From Acidimicrobiaceae bacterium (GTDB lineage: Bacteria > Actinomycetota > Acidimicrobiia > Acidimicrobiales > Aldehydirespiratoraceae), in the NCBI GenBank assembly GCA_009845995.1, contig VXYK01000005.1:58378-100709 (forward strand): a stretch of DNA of 42,332 nt. The letters are read 5' to 3'. The translations under genes were made by a program, and so were the position numbers. Of the stretch, positions 15,370-24,320 are shown piece after piece (the stretch's first letter is position 1; every line of letters starts with the position of its first letter). The notes beneath the pieces were generated by a model, which had not been told where the DNA came from, searched no databases, and saw only the letters and a program-made list of their open reading frames with translations.

Positions 15370-17079
15370 ATGCGCTGGTCGAACCTTTTCGTACCCACGC
15401 TGCGCGAGCCACCCGCCGATGCCGAAGCAGCCAACCACAAGTTGTTGATCCGCGGCGGGTTCATCCGCCAACTCCACTCAGGCCACTACTCATTGCTGCC
15501 GCTCGGGCTACGGGTGCACGAAAAAGTCGCCGCCATCGTGCGGCGCGAGATGGATGCCATCGGTGGCCAAGAGTTCCTGCTGCCGGCGATGCATCCGGCT
15601 GAGATCTGGAAGAAGTCGGGCCGCTGGCACGCGGTGGGCGAGGAGATGTTCCGTCTCGTTGATCGCAAAGGCGCCGACAACGTATTGGGGATGACCCATG
15701 AGGAGATCTTCACTGACCTTGCCCAAGAGATCACCTCATACAGGTCGCTGCCTCAGATCTGGTATCAGATCCAGTGGAAGTTCCGCGACGAACCTCGCCC
15801 CAAAAGTGGTCTGTTGAGGGTTCGCGAGTTCGCAATGAAAGATTCGTATTCGTTCGATATCGACGAAGCGGGTCTCGATCACAGTTTCGGCATCCATCAC
15901 GATGCTTATGTGCGCATCTTTTCCGCTCTGGGCCTGCCCGCTATACCCGTTGAGGCGTCGTCCGGGGCGATGGGCGGCTCAGATTCCACCGAGTTCATGG
16001 CCCCTTCGAGTGCAGGCGAAGACGACATCGCGTTGTGCGGCGAGTGTGGCTATGCAGCCAACGTTGAACGAGCGAAAGCCCGTTTGGCTGCCGTTGAGGA
16101 TCGGGACCTCTCAGAGTTGGTTCGTTTCCCTACTCCGGGTGTTCGCACGATCGCCGCATTGGAGACATGCGAGGGCGGCGCCTCGGCCGTTCACCAGATC
16201 AAGACCATGGTGATGGTGCTCGACGGCGAGGTGACGTTGGCATTGCTGCGCGGCGACCACGAACTCGAGGTCCAAAAATTGGCCGATTTCACCGGAGCCG
16301 CAAACATCCGGCCTGCAACTGCTCAAGAAACGCTTCAGCATCTCGGTGCAAATCCCGGATCGCTCGGTGCCGTACGTGTCGACGGTTTGCGCATCATCTG
16401 CGATCCCGCACTCGAGGGCCGGCGCGGTTTGACCACCGGTGCCAATGAAGACGACTGGCACTGGTCCGGAGTCGATATTGCCCGCGACATCGTCGTTGAC
16501 GAATGGACCGACCTGCGCAGAGTCCAAGCCAACGAGCCCTGTCAGAATTGTGGCTCCCCCCTTGAGATCGTTCGCTGCATCGAGGCAGGCCATATCTTCA
16601 AACTCGGCACCAAATACTCCGACGCGCTGGGTGCGTCGGTACTCGATCCCAATGGCGACCAGAAGCCGCTCGTGATGGGCAGCTACGGCATCGGCATCGG
16701 CCGCAACGTCGCCGCGGTTGCCGAGATCCACCATGACGACAAGGGTCTGTTATGGCCGCTGAACGTTGCTCCGTTCGAGGTGGTGATCACCATCGTGAAC
16801 ACCAAAGATGGCTCATCGGTAACAGCGGGCGAATCGCTTTATGAAGATCTTCGATCCAGCGGCGTTGACGTTTTGTTGGATGACCGTGATGCTCGTGCGG
16901 GTGTGAAGTTCGCCGACGCGGAGCTGATCGGTATCCCCTATCGGGTCACCATCGGCCCGAGAGCATTGGCCGACGGGGAGATCGAACTCACTTCCCGAGC
17001 CACGGGAAACACAACCCGCGTCGGCGTTGACTCCATCGCTGCGCTGCTCGTCGACACCGTCAACCGCGAACGCGGCTAG
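15370..17079 (+). CDS. proS: Prolyl-tRNA synthetase
   Basis: A 569-residue bacterial-type ProRS. It charges tRNA-Pro with proline. The N-terminal class II catalytic part contains the conserved LHSGHYSLLPLGLRV, WKKSGRW and RFRDEPRPKSGLLRVREF-like motif 2 region (here KFRDEPRPKSGLLRVREF). The central YbaK-like editing insertion runs from about residue 225 to 385. Motif 3 (MGSYGIGIGRNVAAV) and an anticodon-binding domain (VVITIVNTKDG to the end) follow. Length fits the bacterial family. ATG start at 15370; no strong Shine-Dalgarno is apparent. It is divergent from the formate dehydrogenase operon and seems a housekeeping neighbour rather than part of the C1 pathway. Confidence 0.96.
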   Translation: MRWSNLFVPTLREPPADAEAANHKLLIRGGFIRQLHSGHYSLLPLGLRVHEKVAAIVRREMDAIGGQEFLLPAMHPAEIWKKSGRWHAVGEEMFRLVDRKGADNVLGMTHEEIFTDLAQEITSYRSLPQIWYQIQWKFRDEPRPKSGLLRVREFAMKDSYSFDIDEAGLDHSFGIHHDAYVRIFSALGLPAIPVEASSGAMGGSDSTEFMAPSSAGEDDIALCGECGYAANVERAKARLAAVEDRDLSELVRFPTPGVRTIAALETCEGGASAVHQIKTMVMVLDGEVTLALLRGDHELEVQKLADFTGAANIRPATAQETLQHLGANPGSLGAVRVDGLRIICDPALEGRRGLTTGANEDDWHWSGVDIARDIVVDEWTDLRRVQANEPCQNCGSPLEIVRCIEAGHIFKLGTKYSDALGASVLDPNGDQKPLVMGSYGIGIGRNVAAVAEIHHDDKGLLWPLNVAPFEVVITIVNTKDGSSVTAGESLYEDLRSSGVDVLLDDRDARAGVKFADAELIGIPYRVTIGPRALADGEIELTSRATGNTTRVGVDSIAALLVDTVNRERG

Positions 17080-17167
17080 GGCCGTGTCAGCATTCTCCGA
17101 CCACCCAGCGCTCTGTGCTACCTTGCTTGGTGTTACCTTGCCTTCAAAATTCGACTAGGAGCCAACC

Positions 17168-17707
17168 GTGTCCGATTTGCCCCCGCCCCCGCCCGAGTTC
17201 GAATCCGAGTCCTCTTCTCCGCCTCCACCTCCAGAACCGTCTCAGGCACCACAACCGGCCAAAGGTCGGGCAATGACCAACATCGGCGAGAACGTGGAGC
17301 TCGCGGGCGCGGGACACCGCCTCTTGGCCCGGGTCGTGGACGCGATAGTCGTCTTGGTTCCTGCAATTATTGCCGGTGCTGTCGGAGGGGAAATCGCATT
17401 TAGAGCCACAGCCATCGTGTTCGGCGTCGTCTACGAAGTCTCAATGATCGCGAACAAGGGCCAAACTGTTGGCAAGATGGCCACTCGGATCAAGGTCATC
17501 AAAACTGAAGCGAGCGTGCCGCCCGGGTGGGACAGTTCGTTATATCGCTGGGCTCTTCCGGGCGTCTTCAGCATTGTTTCCAATCTATCTTCGGTCCTGG
17601 GGATACTGGGGCTCGTGTCACTGCTGATCTACCTTTCTTTGTTGTGGGGTAAGAATCGCCAGGGATGGCACGACATGGTGGCAAAGACGTTCGTGGTCAA
17701 GGCCTGA
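17168..17707 (+). CDS. RDD-family membrane protein
   Basis: A 179-residue protein with GTG start at 17168, preceded by AGGAG. The first 45 residues are a cytoplasmic-looking Pro/Glu-rich tail (DLPPPPPEFE, SPPPPPEPS). The RDD domain follows: GHRLLARVVDAIVVLVPAI carries the Arg and Asp residues after which the family is named, and the domain has three hydrophobic segments, a GQTVGKMATRIKVI loop and a terminal WHDMVAKTFVVK. Function is not established for most members; a role in ion or osmolyte exchange has been suggested for some. It sits between proS and the IclR gene with no visible functional tie. Confidence 0.85.
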   Translation: MSDLPPPPPEFESESSSPPPPPEPSQAPQPAKGRAMTNIGENVELAGAGHRLLARVVDAIVVLVPAIIAGAVGGEIAFRATAIVFGVVYEVSMIANKGQTVGKMATRIKVIKTEASVPPGWDSSLYRWALPGVFSIVSNLSSVLGILGLVSLLIYLSLLWGKNRQGWHDMVAKTFVVKA

Positions 17708-17740
17708 CCGGAGCTTGCCAAGCCAAACACTGCACACGCT

Positions 17741-17757
17741 GTTCCGTCATGCGGAAC
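17741..17757 (+). promoter_or_regulatory. Candidate IclR operator in front of its own regulator gene
   Basis: GTTCCGTCATGCGGAAC is a near-palindrome (six of eight half-site positions symmetric) centred 31 bp before the IclR start codon. It occupies the expected -35 region of the -10 element TATAGT at 17765-17770, which fits negative autoregulation. Confidence 0.65.
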
Positions 17758-17764
17758 AAGCTCC

Positions 17765-17770
17765 TATAGT
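17765..17770 (+). promoter_or_regulatory. -10 element (TATAGT) of the IclR gene
   Basis: TATAGT ends 9 nt before the ATG at 17780, so transcription would begin about 3 nt before the start codon and the message would be practically leaderless. No good -35 is seen because the operator occupies that place. Confidence 0.5.
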
Positions 17771-17779
17771 CGCTAGGTA

Positions 17780-18526
17780 ATGTCTGTGCAATCGATCGAA
17801 CGAGCCTTCGCCCTGCTGCGTGCCCTCGCGGTTGGCCCGGTCGGGGTCACGGAACTGGCTGAACGGGTGGAATTGCCCAAGTCGACCGTCGCGCGGATCC
17901 TTGCGGCGTTGGAGAACGAGGGTGCGGTCACCCAAGACGACATCGGCGGGGAATACCGTCTTGGCGAGGGACTGCTCGACATCGCCGGCGCAACCCAACC
18001 CGGCCGAAATCTCGTAGCCACCGCCCGCCCGCATCTGATCGACCTTTGCGACGAGGCGGGTGAGGCGGCAGGCGTGTCAGTTCTAGACGGGCGGTGCGTC
18101 TACTACCTCGACCACGTCGAGGCCGAGAGCGATGTCCAGGTACGGAGCTGGACAGGCGAACTCGCTCCTCTCCATGCGGTGCCGTCTGGGTTGGTACTGC
18201 TCGCCCACTACGACGACAAGCAACTCGACGCCTACCTGCGCGGTCCCGTAACGGCTTCGACCCCTTGGACCGTCACCGACCCAGATGAGATCCGCAAGCG
18301 GCTCGCCACCATCCGCAGCCTCGGCTACGCCTGGGTCTATGAAGAGTTCGCTGAGGGCATCAACTCAGTAGCAGCACCCATCATTGAAGCCGACGGAGCG
18401 GTCGAAGCGGCATTGCATATCCACGGGCCGGCCTATCGCTTCCCCAACCCGGAACGCACCCACGACCTCGGCAACCTGGTGATAAACGCCGCCGCCAGCC
18501 TCGCCGAAAACCTCGCCTCCGAATAA
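17780..18526 (+). CDS. IclR-family transcriptional regulator
   Basis: A 248-residue regulator. The N-terminal winged helix-turn-helix (residues about 3-65: SIERAFALLRALAVGPVGVT, then LPKSTVARILAALENEGAV) is typical of IclR. The C-terminal GAF-like effector domain ends with INSVAAPIIEADGAVEAALH, the usual effector-pocket region. Such proteins are commonly dimers or tetramers and bind pairs of palindromes. A matching palindrome stands in front of this gene, the formate dehydrogenase operon and fhs, so I infer control of formate/C1 oxidation. The effector is unknown; glyoxylate-, formate- or amine-like molecules would fit. The gene is convergent with etfA. Confidence 0.9.
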   Translation: MSVQSIERAFALLRALAVGPVGVTELAERVELPKSTVARILAALENEGAVTQDDIGGEYRLGEGLLDIAGATQPGRNLVATARPHLIDLCDEAGEAAGVSVLDGRCVYYLDHVEAESDVQVRSWTGELAPLHAVPSGLVLLAHYDDKQLDAYLRGPVTASTPWTVTDPDEIRKRLATIRSLGYAWVYEEFAEGINSVAAPIIEADGAVEAALHIHGPAYRFPNPERTHDLGNLVINAAASLAENLASE

Positions 18527-18530
18527 CCCT

Positions 18531-18573
18531 CGAAATCTGGCCGGAGTTCTATCCCTTCCGGCTGCGGATTTCG
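18531..18573. terminator. Bidirectional terminator between iclR and etfA
   Basis: An interrupted inverted repeat lies between convergent genes: CGAAATC (18531-18537) pairs with GATTTCG (18567-18573), and inside it GGCCGGA (18539-18545) pairs with TCCGGCT-side bases near 18558-18563. It covers the etfA stop codon. No T-tract is present, so strength is uncertain. Confidence 0.5.
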
Positions 18574-19514
18574 GCGGTGATGGCGGGGATCACTTCGTGG
18601 AGATCGGCGATCACCGCCCAATCGGCCTTCACGACCATGTTGGCTTCTCGGTCAGTATTGATGGCCAGGATGTGTTTACTGGCCATCGCCCCCACCCAAT
18701 GTTGGATCGCCCCCGAGATTCCTGAGGCGATATAGATCTCCGGGGCGATACGGGTGCCGGTTTGGCCAACCTGGTCGGAATGGGGGCGCCATCCGAGGTT
18801 CGTTACAGCCCTGGAGCATCCAACTCGGCCACCGAGAAGCTCGGCCAGTTCCTCGAGTTGAGCGAATCCCTCCGCTGAACCGACCCCGCGGCCGCCGCCG
18901 CAAACAACCGGTGCAGTGGGCAGAGTCACACCCGTTTGGAGCACCGTGCGATCTTTCACAACGGTCACACGGTGGCTCTCGTCGAGGTCAGCGTCGAACG
19001 TCTCCGTGTCGGCGTCGACAGAGTCTCCGGGTTGGGCGGCCACCGCATGAAGGCCGCAGGTGAGAAGCGCAACGTCGGCGTCGAGGCTGGAGTCTTCAAG
19101 CAGAGAGCCACCCCACTGCACCCGTGTCATGGTCCAGGGAATACCGGGGGTGACGTCAACACAGTTGGCCACGAACGGAGCATCAAGACGGGCCGCAACC
19201 TGCGCCATGACCTCGTTGCCTCGGTCCGATCCACAGGCCAGCACAGCGGAGGGTTCGAGGTCCGTGACCATTTGGGCCACCGCGGCACCGTACGCATCTG
19301 GCCCGTAGTCGCTCAGCACTTCATGAACACAGGTGTGGACCACCTCAGCGCCATAGTCGCCGGCCTCGGTGACCAGCGCGTCATCGTCAGCGCCGATAAG
19401 AGCGGCTTCAAGGTCTTCATCCATCTTCTCGGCCAATGACCGACCAAATGTGAGAGCCTCACGGGCCGCTTCAGCAAGCGCTCCTCGATCATGTTCGAGC
19501 ACTACCAGCAGCAT
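18549..19514 (-). CDS. etfA: Electron transfer flavoprotein alpha subunit
   Basis: A 321-residue EtfA. The C-terminal FAD-binding signature is clear: GGGRGVGS, VGCSRAVTNLGW, GQTGTRIAPEIYIASGISGA, then HILAINTDREANM. ETF takes electrons from flavin dehydrogenases of the dimethylglycine/sarcosine type and hands them to ETF-quinone oxidoreductase. The start shares one base with the etfB stop, and the pair lies directly behind a FAD-GcvT dehydrogenase gene, so this ETF is probably dedicated to that enzyme and may also serve the one at 3705-6263. Confidence 0.94.
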   Translation of the reverse strand: MLLVVLEHDRGALAEAAREALTFGRSLAEKMDEDLEAALIGADDDALVTEAGDYGAEVVHTCVHEVLSDYGPDAYGAAVAQMVTDLEPSAVLACGSDRGNEVMAQVAARLDAPFVANCVDVTPGIPWTMTRVQWGGSLLEDSSLDADVALLTCGLHAVAAQPGDSVDADTETFDADLDESHRVTVVKDRTVLQTGVTLPTAPVVCGGGRGVGSAEGFAQLEELAELLGGRVGCSRAVTNLGWRPHSDQVGQTGTRIAPEIYIASGISGAIQHWVGAMASKHILAINTDREANMVVKADWAVIADLHEVIPAITAEIRSRKG

Positions 19515-20293
19515 CAGAGCACCCCCAACTCTTCGAGCACGTCAACCACCGCGGCGGCCGCGTCAGGGCCGTCTCCGAGGATGACCGTCTCGGACACCTG
19601 CTCGGGCGGGCGATGCAGTCGAATCCGGCCTTGACCACCTTGAGCGGCGTCAATGTCGAGCGACCGGACCTCCAGTTTCTTGGACCTCAGGCGGCCCTTC
19701 ATCGTCGGGTATCGGGGCAGATTGAGTCCTTCTTTGACCCCTAGGACGCATGGCCGTGGGAGTTCATAAACCTCGAAACCGCCGTCGATTGCTCGACGTG
19801 CCGTGACCGTGCCGGTTCCGCTCCCGTCACCGGACACTTCGATTCCCTTGATTCCGTTGACGATGGGCCTCCCCAACGAATGCGCCACCCGTATCCCTAC
19901 CTGGAAGCCACCGGAATCTGCCGACTCGTTGCCGAACAGGATGAGATCGAACGGCTCTTCAGCCTCGGACTCGAGCACATCGATCGCCTCGTGGATCACA
20001 GCTGCGGTCCGCTGGGGATCCCAAGCTCCGTCGCTGGGGATCAAGACGCCGTGATCAGCCCCGACCGAGGCGGCGTAGCGCAGTTGTTCTGCTGCTTCGG
20101 ACGGGCCGACCGTGAGCACGGTGACCTCTCCACCGTGTTCTTCACGGAGTTGTACAGCCCCTTCGACACCGCATTCTTCGTGTGGACTGGTCGTGAAACC
20201 CAGGTGAGCGGCATCGACATCGGAGCCGTCTGCAGTGACGTTGATCTTGGCACCGGGTGCCGGTACTCGCTTGACGCAGCAGAGGATCTTCAT
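19514..20293 (-). CDS. etfB: Electron transfer flavoprotein beta subunit
   Basis: A 259-residue EtfB, with the N-terminal MKILCCVKRVPAP, the central SADSGGFQVGIRVAHSLGRP region and the C-terminal LPRYPTMKGRLRSKKLEV (the recognition-loop side). It pairs with EtfA (1-bp overlap). It is 47 bp downstream of the FAD-GcvT gene, which indicates a three-gene operon. Confidence 0.94.
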   Translation of the reverse strand: MKILCCVKRVPAPGAKINVTADGSDVDAAHLGFTTSPHEECGVEGAVQLREEHGGEVTVLTVGPSEAAEQLRYAASVGADHGVLIPSDGAWDPQRTAAVIHEAIDVLESEAEEPFDLILFGNESADSGGFQVGIRVAHSLGRPIVNGIKGIEVSGDGSGTGTVTARRAIDGGFEVYELPRPCVLGVKEGLNLPRYPTMKGRLRSKKLEVRSLDIDAAQGGQGRIRLHRPPEQVSETVILGDGPDAAAAVVDVLEELGVL

Positions 20294-20340
20294 GACCTGG
20301 TCAACCTTGAATCATCAGTTCGGAACATTGGCGCGAAACA

Positions 20341-22890
20341 TCAGCCTTTCAGACGTGAGTCTTCGGGGTCGAAGGCGGAACCCGGGCCCACGACAGTTAC
20401 GGGGAACAACTCGTTCATGTACATGACTTGAAGTTGGGTACCCGCGGTGGCCAATTCGTTGGGCACATACCCCATCAGGAGGTGCTTGCCCACTGATGGT
20501 CCGTAACCGGCCGAGGTCACACGCGACACCCTTCCGTGAGAATCGACGATGCGCTCGCCGTGAAGGTCGACAATGGGTTCGTTGCCCCCCATCATGTGGC
20601 GGGCGCGCCCATTACTGTCTGTTTGGTCCTCGACTGTGAGCGTCACACACTGGATTTCAGCGCCAGCTTCACGGGCTTTGAGATAGGGCTCGCGGCCAAT
20701 GAAATCCGCAGCTTTCACTCTGGGCCGGGCGAGTCCTGCTTCAACCGGGTTGTATTCGCTCTCGAGTTCAGCGCCCATCAAGCGATAACCCTTCTCAAGC
20801 CGACCCGAGGTGCCGTAGACACCGCCGCCGGTTGGACGGATGCCGAGTTCTCGGCCGGTCGCGAAGAGGGCATCCCACAGCGCCGGGCCGTTGCTCCAAT
20901 CCGTGTAGATCTCCCAGCCTGTGTCGCCCACGTAGGAGATGCGGAACAGGTGGGCTTGGATCGTTCGGGTTTGTCCTCCGCCTGCAGAGCAGTCGAGTTC
21001 AATCGGGATGATCGAGCCATAGGGCGAGCCGGCTTGGCTCAGGTCGTGATCTGTGAGTTGTGCCAGGACTTGCGGAGCGTTGGGACCCCAGAGTCCGAGG
21101 GTGGTGATCTGTGTGGTGACGTTGGTGAAGGTCACCGAACCGTCGTTGGGCATGTGCTTGCGGGTCCAGAACTCGTCACGTCCACCGTCGAACACGCCAG
21201 TGACGATCCTCACCCGGTCTTCGCCCATGCGCATCATGGTGAGGTCGGAGTGAAAGCCGCCGTCGGCGTTGAGCCACGGCGTGTAGATCGACCGTCCCAC
21301 GGCAACATTGATCTTGTTGACGGCAAGCCGATCCGCGTACTCGACAGCTCCCGGCCCCTTCAGTTCGTAGATCTGGAAAGCCGACAGGTCAACCACACCG
21401 CAGTTCTCCCGCAGGTTCAGGTGCTCACCGATGGTTATGGGACTCCACCAGCGGTTGTCCCATTCGACCTCACGCGGCTCGAGGTCGTAGCGCTCGCACA
21501 GATCAGCGTTGGTGTTGTACCACTGGGGCCGTTCCCACACCCGGGCTTGGAAGAACTCTGCTTCCAGCGCTTCTTGGCGGGAACGGTATGGGGACTGGAC
21601 AAGATGCCGGCGAGATTCCCACTGCTCGGCGGGGTGAACGATGCCATAGGTCTTGTTGAAGTGCTCGTGAGCCCTCGCCCAGATGTGTTCATTGCTCTTT
21701 TCTTCGTCGTAGAAGCGAGCTATATCCGCGCCGTGGGCGTCGATCACCCGCGGGTAGCCGTGAGTCATCCACTCCGCCACTACCTGTGCCATGCCGGGAC
21801 CTTCTTTCACCCAGACGGCTGCGGCCGACCAGAGGCCCTCAACGTCGGGGATCTCGCCGAGGCAGGGCATGGTGTCGGGTGTCAGCGACAGCAGGCCGTT
21901 GATGGCGTACTTGATTTCGGCGTCGCCGAGCATGTCCATCAGTTCGATCGCTTCTTCCATCTGCTGGTCGAAGTCGTCGGGAGTGAATGGCATCTCCGTT
22001 GGAGACAGCGCGGCCTCCTCGTTCGACGGGATCTCGTCGGGGTGGTGCAGGATGGGCCGGTGACCGTAGGAGCCGACCTCCATCGAACCCGCTGATTGCC
22101 GCTCGTAGCAGAAGGTGTCCATGTCGCGCACGATGGGGTAGCCGATCTCGTTGTTGGTTTCAGCGAGGATGTCTATCGGGCCGACATCAGCCATCTGGTG
22201 CACGGCGGGCACGAGCGGGATGTATGTGTCGGCCATGTCCGCGATGCGATTGGACCAGACGCCGCAGGCGATGATCACGTATTCGGTCTCGATGGTGCCC
22301 TTGTCGGTGACCACTGCTTTGATCTTGCGACGGCCGTTGGGCCGGGTTGTGTCGTCGGTGATGAGATCGAGCACTTCGGTGTTGGCAAAGACCTTGCAAT
22401 CGGCTTTTTCGATGGCTTCTTTGCGCATGACGGTGCCCGTTTCAAGCGAGTCGACCACCGAGACCGTGGGGCAGTAGAAGCCGCCGAGGATGACATCGGA
22501 GTTGATGTAGGGCACTAGTTCTTTCACCTGGGCGGGGGTGAGCAGGTGAGCTTCGATACCCCACGCCTTGGCTGAGGTCATGCGCCGCTCGAGTTCGTCC
22601 ATGCGCTCTTGGGTGCGGGCTACTTCGATACCCCCGGAGTCCACCGACAGGTTCAGGTCGCGGTACTGGTTGGCGCTCTGCTCACCGAGCAGAGCCATTT
22701 CTTTGTTGTGGTCGACCGGGAAAATGAAGTTTGATGCATGTCCAGTTGAGCCGCCCGGGTTGGGAAGAGGCCCTTTCTCAACGAGGACGAGGTCTTGCCA
22801 GCCGAGTCGGGCGAGATGTCCGACGAGGCAGTTGCCGACGATCCCTGCGCCGATCACTACGACATTGGCTTTGGTGGGGAATTCGCTCAC
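20341..22890 (-). CDS. FAD-dependent dimethylglycine/sarcosine dehydrogenase-like protein with GcvT domain (second paralogue)
   Basis: An 849-residue FAD-GcvT protein with GTG start at 22890. The FAD motif is GAGIVG (14-19), followed by GGSTGHASN, where His51 is the candidate covalent-FAD residue. The C-terminal half is a GcvT-like THF-binding domain (LWGPNAPQVLAQL, SYVGDTGWEIYTDWSNG, RLEKGYRLMGAEL). It differs clearly from the paralogue at 3705-6263 in the flavin-attachment motif (GSTGHASN against GSTWHSAGG), so the two probably take different methylated amines, for instance dimethylglycine and sarcosine. It is the first gene of the operon with etfBA, which would accept its electrons. The antisense frame 20536-22095 is a shadow. 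Confidence 0.88.
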   Translation of the reverse strand: MSEFPTKANVVVIGAGIVGNCLVGHLARLGWQDLVLVEKGPLPNPGGSTGHASNFIFPVDHNKEMALLGEQSANQYRDLNLSVDSGGIEVARTQERMDELERRMTSAKAWGIEAHLLTPAQVKELVPYINSDVILGGFYCPTVSVVDSLETGTVMRKEAIEKADCKVFANTEVLDLITDDTTRPNGRRKIKAVVTDKGTIETEYVIIACGVWSNRIADMADTYIPLVPAVHQMADVGPIDILAETNNEIGYPIVRDMDTFCYERQSAGSMEVGSYGHRPILHHPDEIPSNEEAALSPTEMPFTPDDFDQQMEEAIELMDMLGDAEIKYAINGLLSLTPDTMPCLGEIPDVEGLWSAAAVWVKEGPGMAQVVAEWMTHGYPRVIDAHGADIARFYDEEKSNEHIWARAHEHFNKTYGIVHPAEQWESRRHLVQSPYRSRQEALEAEFFQARVWERPQWYNTNADLCERYDLEPREVEWDNRWWSPITIGEHLNLRENCGVVDLSAFQIYELKGPGAVEYADRLAVNKINVAVGRSIYTPWLNADGGFHSDLTMMRMGEDRVRIVTGVFDGGRDEFWTRKHMPNDGSVTFTNVTTQITTLGLWGPNAPQVLAQLTDHDLSQAGSPYGSIIPIELDCSAGGGQTRTIQAHLFRISYVGDTGWEIYTDWSNGPALWDALFATGRELGIRPTGGGVYGTSGRLEKGYRLMGAELESEYNPVEAGLARPRVKAADFIGREPYLKAREAGAEIQCVTLTVEDQTDSNGRARHMMGGNEPIVDLHGERIVDSHGRVSRVTSAGYGPSVGKHLLMGYVPNELATAGTQLQVMYMNELFPVTVVGPGSAFDPEDSRLKG

Positions 22891-23093
22891 GGTTGGACTC
22901 TATTCTGAAGTCGATTGTCGTGCCGGTTGGTGCCGCCGGCATCGCAGTGCGTGCGTTTGCGGCACAACCCACGGAGACAATACTGGACGATCGTTCAGTT
23001 TGCACGCGGCAGCGGGTTCAGAGGCTCGCTTTTTTCAGCGCTGCAGTCAACGGACAAGATATTGTGCGCCCAATACAGTCCCAAGGAAGCAGC

Positions 23094-24320
23094 GTGAGTG
23101 ACATTGCCTGCAACGCGTCGGCCAAGCACCGCCGACATCGCCGTGGTCGGGCTAGTCACGGGTCCCTGACCCGTCTCTCCGCATTGATTGCCGCACTACT
23201 CCTTATTGGCGCGGCGTGCGGTGGCGACAGCACCGAGTCAGGACCCGGGACCACAACCACATCGACCAACACACTCGCGCCCACGACCACCGAAGACGCA
23301 CCCACGACCACGAAGGCATTGTCAGCCGACTCGTCTACGACAACCGCATCACCAACGACCACGACAACATCAGCGCAAACCGACCCAACTGACGTCGAGA
23401 TCGCCACCATCAATGTGCTCCACGGTTTCCCACCGCCGGTCTCGGGCTGTGTCGAGCACACCGACAACTGTCTGGCACCGATTCGCGTCGACATCCTTTG
23501 GAAGTACCTCGACCAGCAGGCCGGTTGTCCAGAAATCATCGCTCTGCAAGAGATCAGTCCGCGCTGGTTCGAGATCATCCCGGAGAAGCTGCCCGCGCTA
23601 TGCGGCGGTGAGCATGTGTTGCTGACCGAGAACGTCGGACAGATCGATCAGGAAATGATCCTCACCACGCTCCCAGTTATCGACCACGCCCGTGTTGAGC
23701 TTGCCGGCCGGCCGATCTGGTCGGCCCACTGGGCTCAACTCGATGCGGGCAACAGCCTGATCGTCGATGTGTTCGCGACTCACTATGCGAGTTCGGCTTT
23801 CAACCCGCCCTGTGATGATTCACACCCAGCGACTAGTTGTCCGTCCTATTGCCCCGCCGATGGAGATCTTGGCTCCTGCCATCCGTTTCAAACGCTTGAT
23901 TTTCTGACCAACCGAGCCGCCGAGAACAGTCTCCGCGTCATCGTCGGTGATCTGAACAAGCAAATCAGTGACCCTCGCATTCAGACCTTGCTGGACGGCG
24001 GTTTCATCGACACTCACCTCGCGGCCAACAACGCCGAATGCCCGCCGACAGGCGGCGCCAACTGCACCGCCGGGATCGGTGGTCCCGGCGACCTCCACGG
24101 TCTCGATATCGCCGAACAAACACTCCGTTCAAGAATCGACTTCATCCTGGCTGCTCCCCCGCCTGGATGCGAGCTCCTAGTCGATGTCGGCGATGCCGAC
24201 GAAGACAGCACCCACACCGGGCTCTGGGCCGACAAACCCCTAGATGAGCCAGTCGAGGGCCTCTATTGGGCCTCCGACCACACCGGAGTACAAGCCGACA
24301 TCGGCCTCGATTGCCGGTAG
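23094..24320 (+). CDS. Secreted lipoprotein of the endonuclease/exonuclease/phosphatase (EEP) family
   Basis: A 408-residue protein from GTG at 23094, with AAGGA at 23083-23087 as ribosome binding site; longer upstream frames are not supported. A basic N-terminus, a hydrophobic segment (RLSALIAALLLIGAAC) and Cys42 form a lipoprotein signal, followed by a Thr-rich linker to about residue 100. The catalytic fold shows the EEP signatures in order: IATINVLHG, IIALQEIS, FATHYAS, IVGDLNKQ, RIDFILAA and SDHTGVQADI, which carry the metal and phosphate-contacting Asn, Glu, Asp and His. It could be an extracellular nuclease or a phosphodiesterase/phosphatase; paired Cys residues (CDDSHPATSCPSYC) fit an exported protein. 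Its 3' end overlaps the convergent HNH gene by 58 bp. Confidence 0.82.
   Translation: MSDIACNASAKHRRHRRGRASHGSLTRLSALIAALLLIGAACGGDSTESGPGTTTTSTNTLAPTTTEDAPTTTKALSADSSTTTASPTTTTTSAQTDPTDVEIATINVLHGFPPPVSGCVEHTDNCLAPIRVDILWKYLDQQAGCPEIIALQEISPRWFEIIPEKLPALCGGEHVLLTENVGQIDQEMILTTLPVIDHARVELAGRPIWSAHWAQLDAGNSLIVDVFATHYASSAFNPPCDDSHPATSCPSYCPADGDLGSCHPFQTLDFLTNRAAENSLRVIVGDLNKQISDPRIQTLLDGGFIDTHLAANNAECPPTGGANCTAGIGGPGDLHGLDIAEQTLRSRIDFILAAPPPGCELLVDVGDADEDSTHTGLWADKPLDEPVEGLYWASDHTGVQADIGLDCR

Noticed and set aside
20536..22095. 519-aa open frame on the plus strand
   Set aside because: Antisense shadow of the second FAD-GcvT gene; no recognisable motifs.
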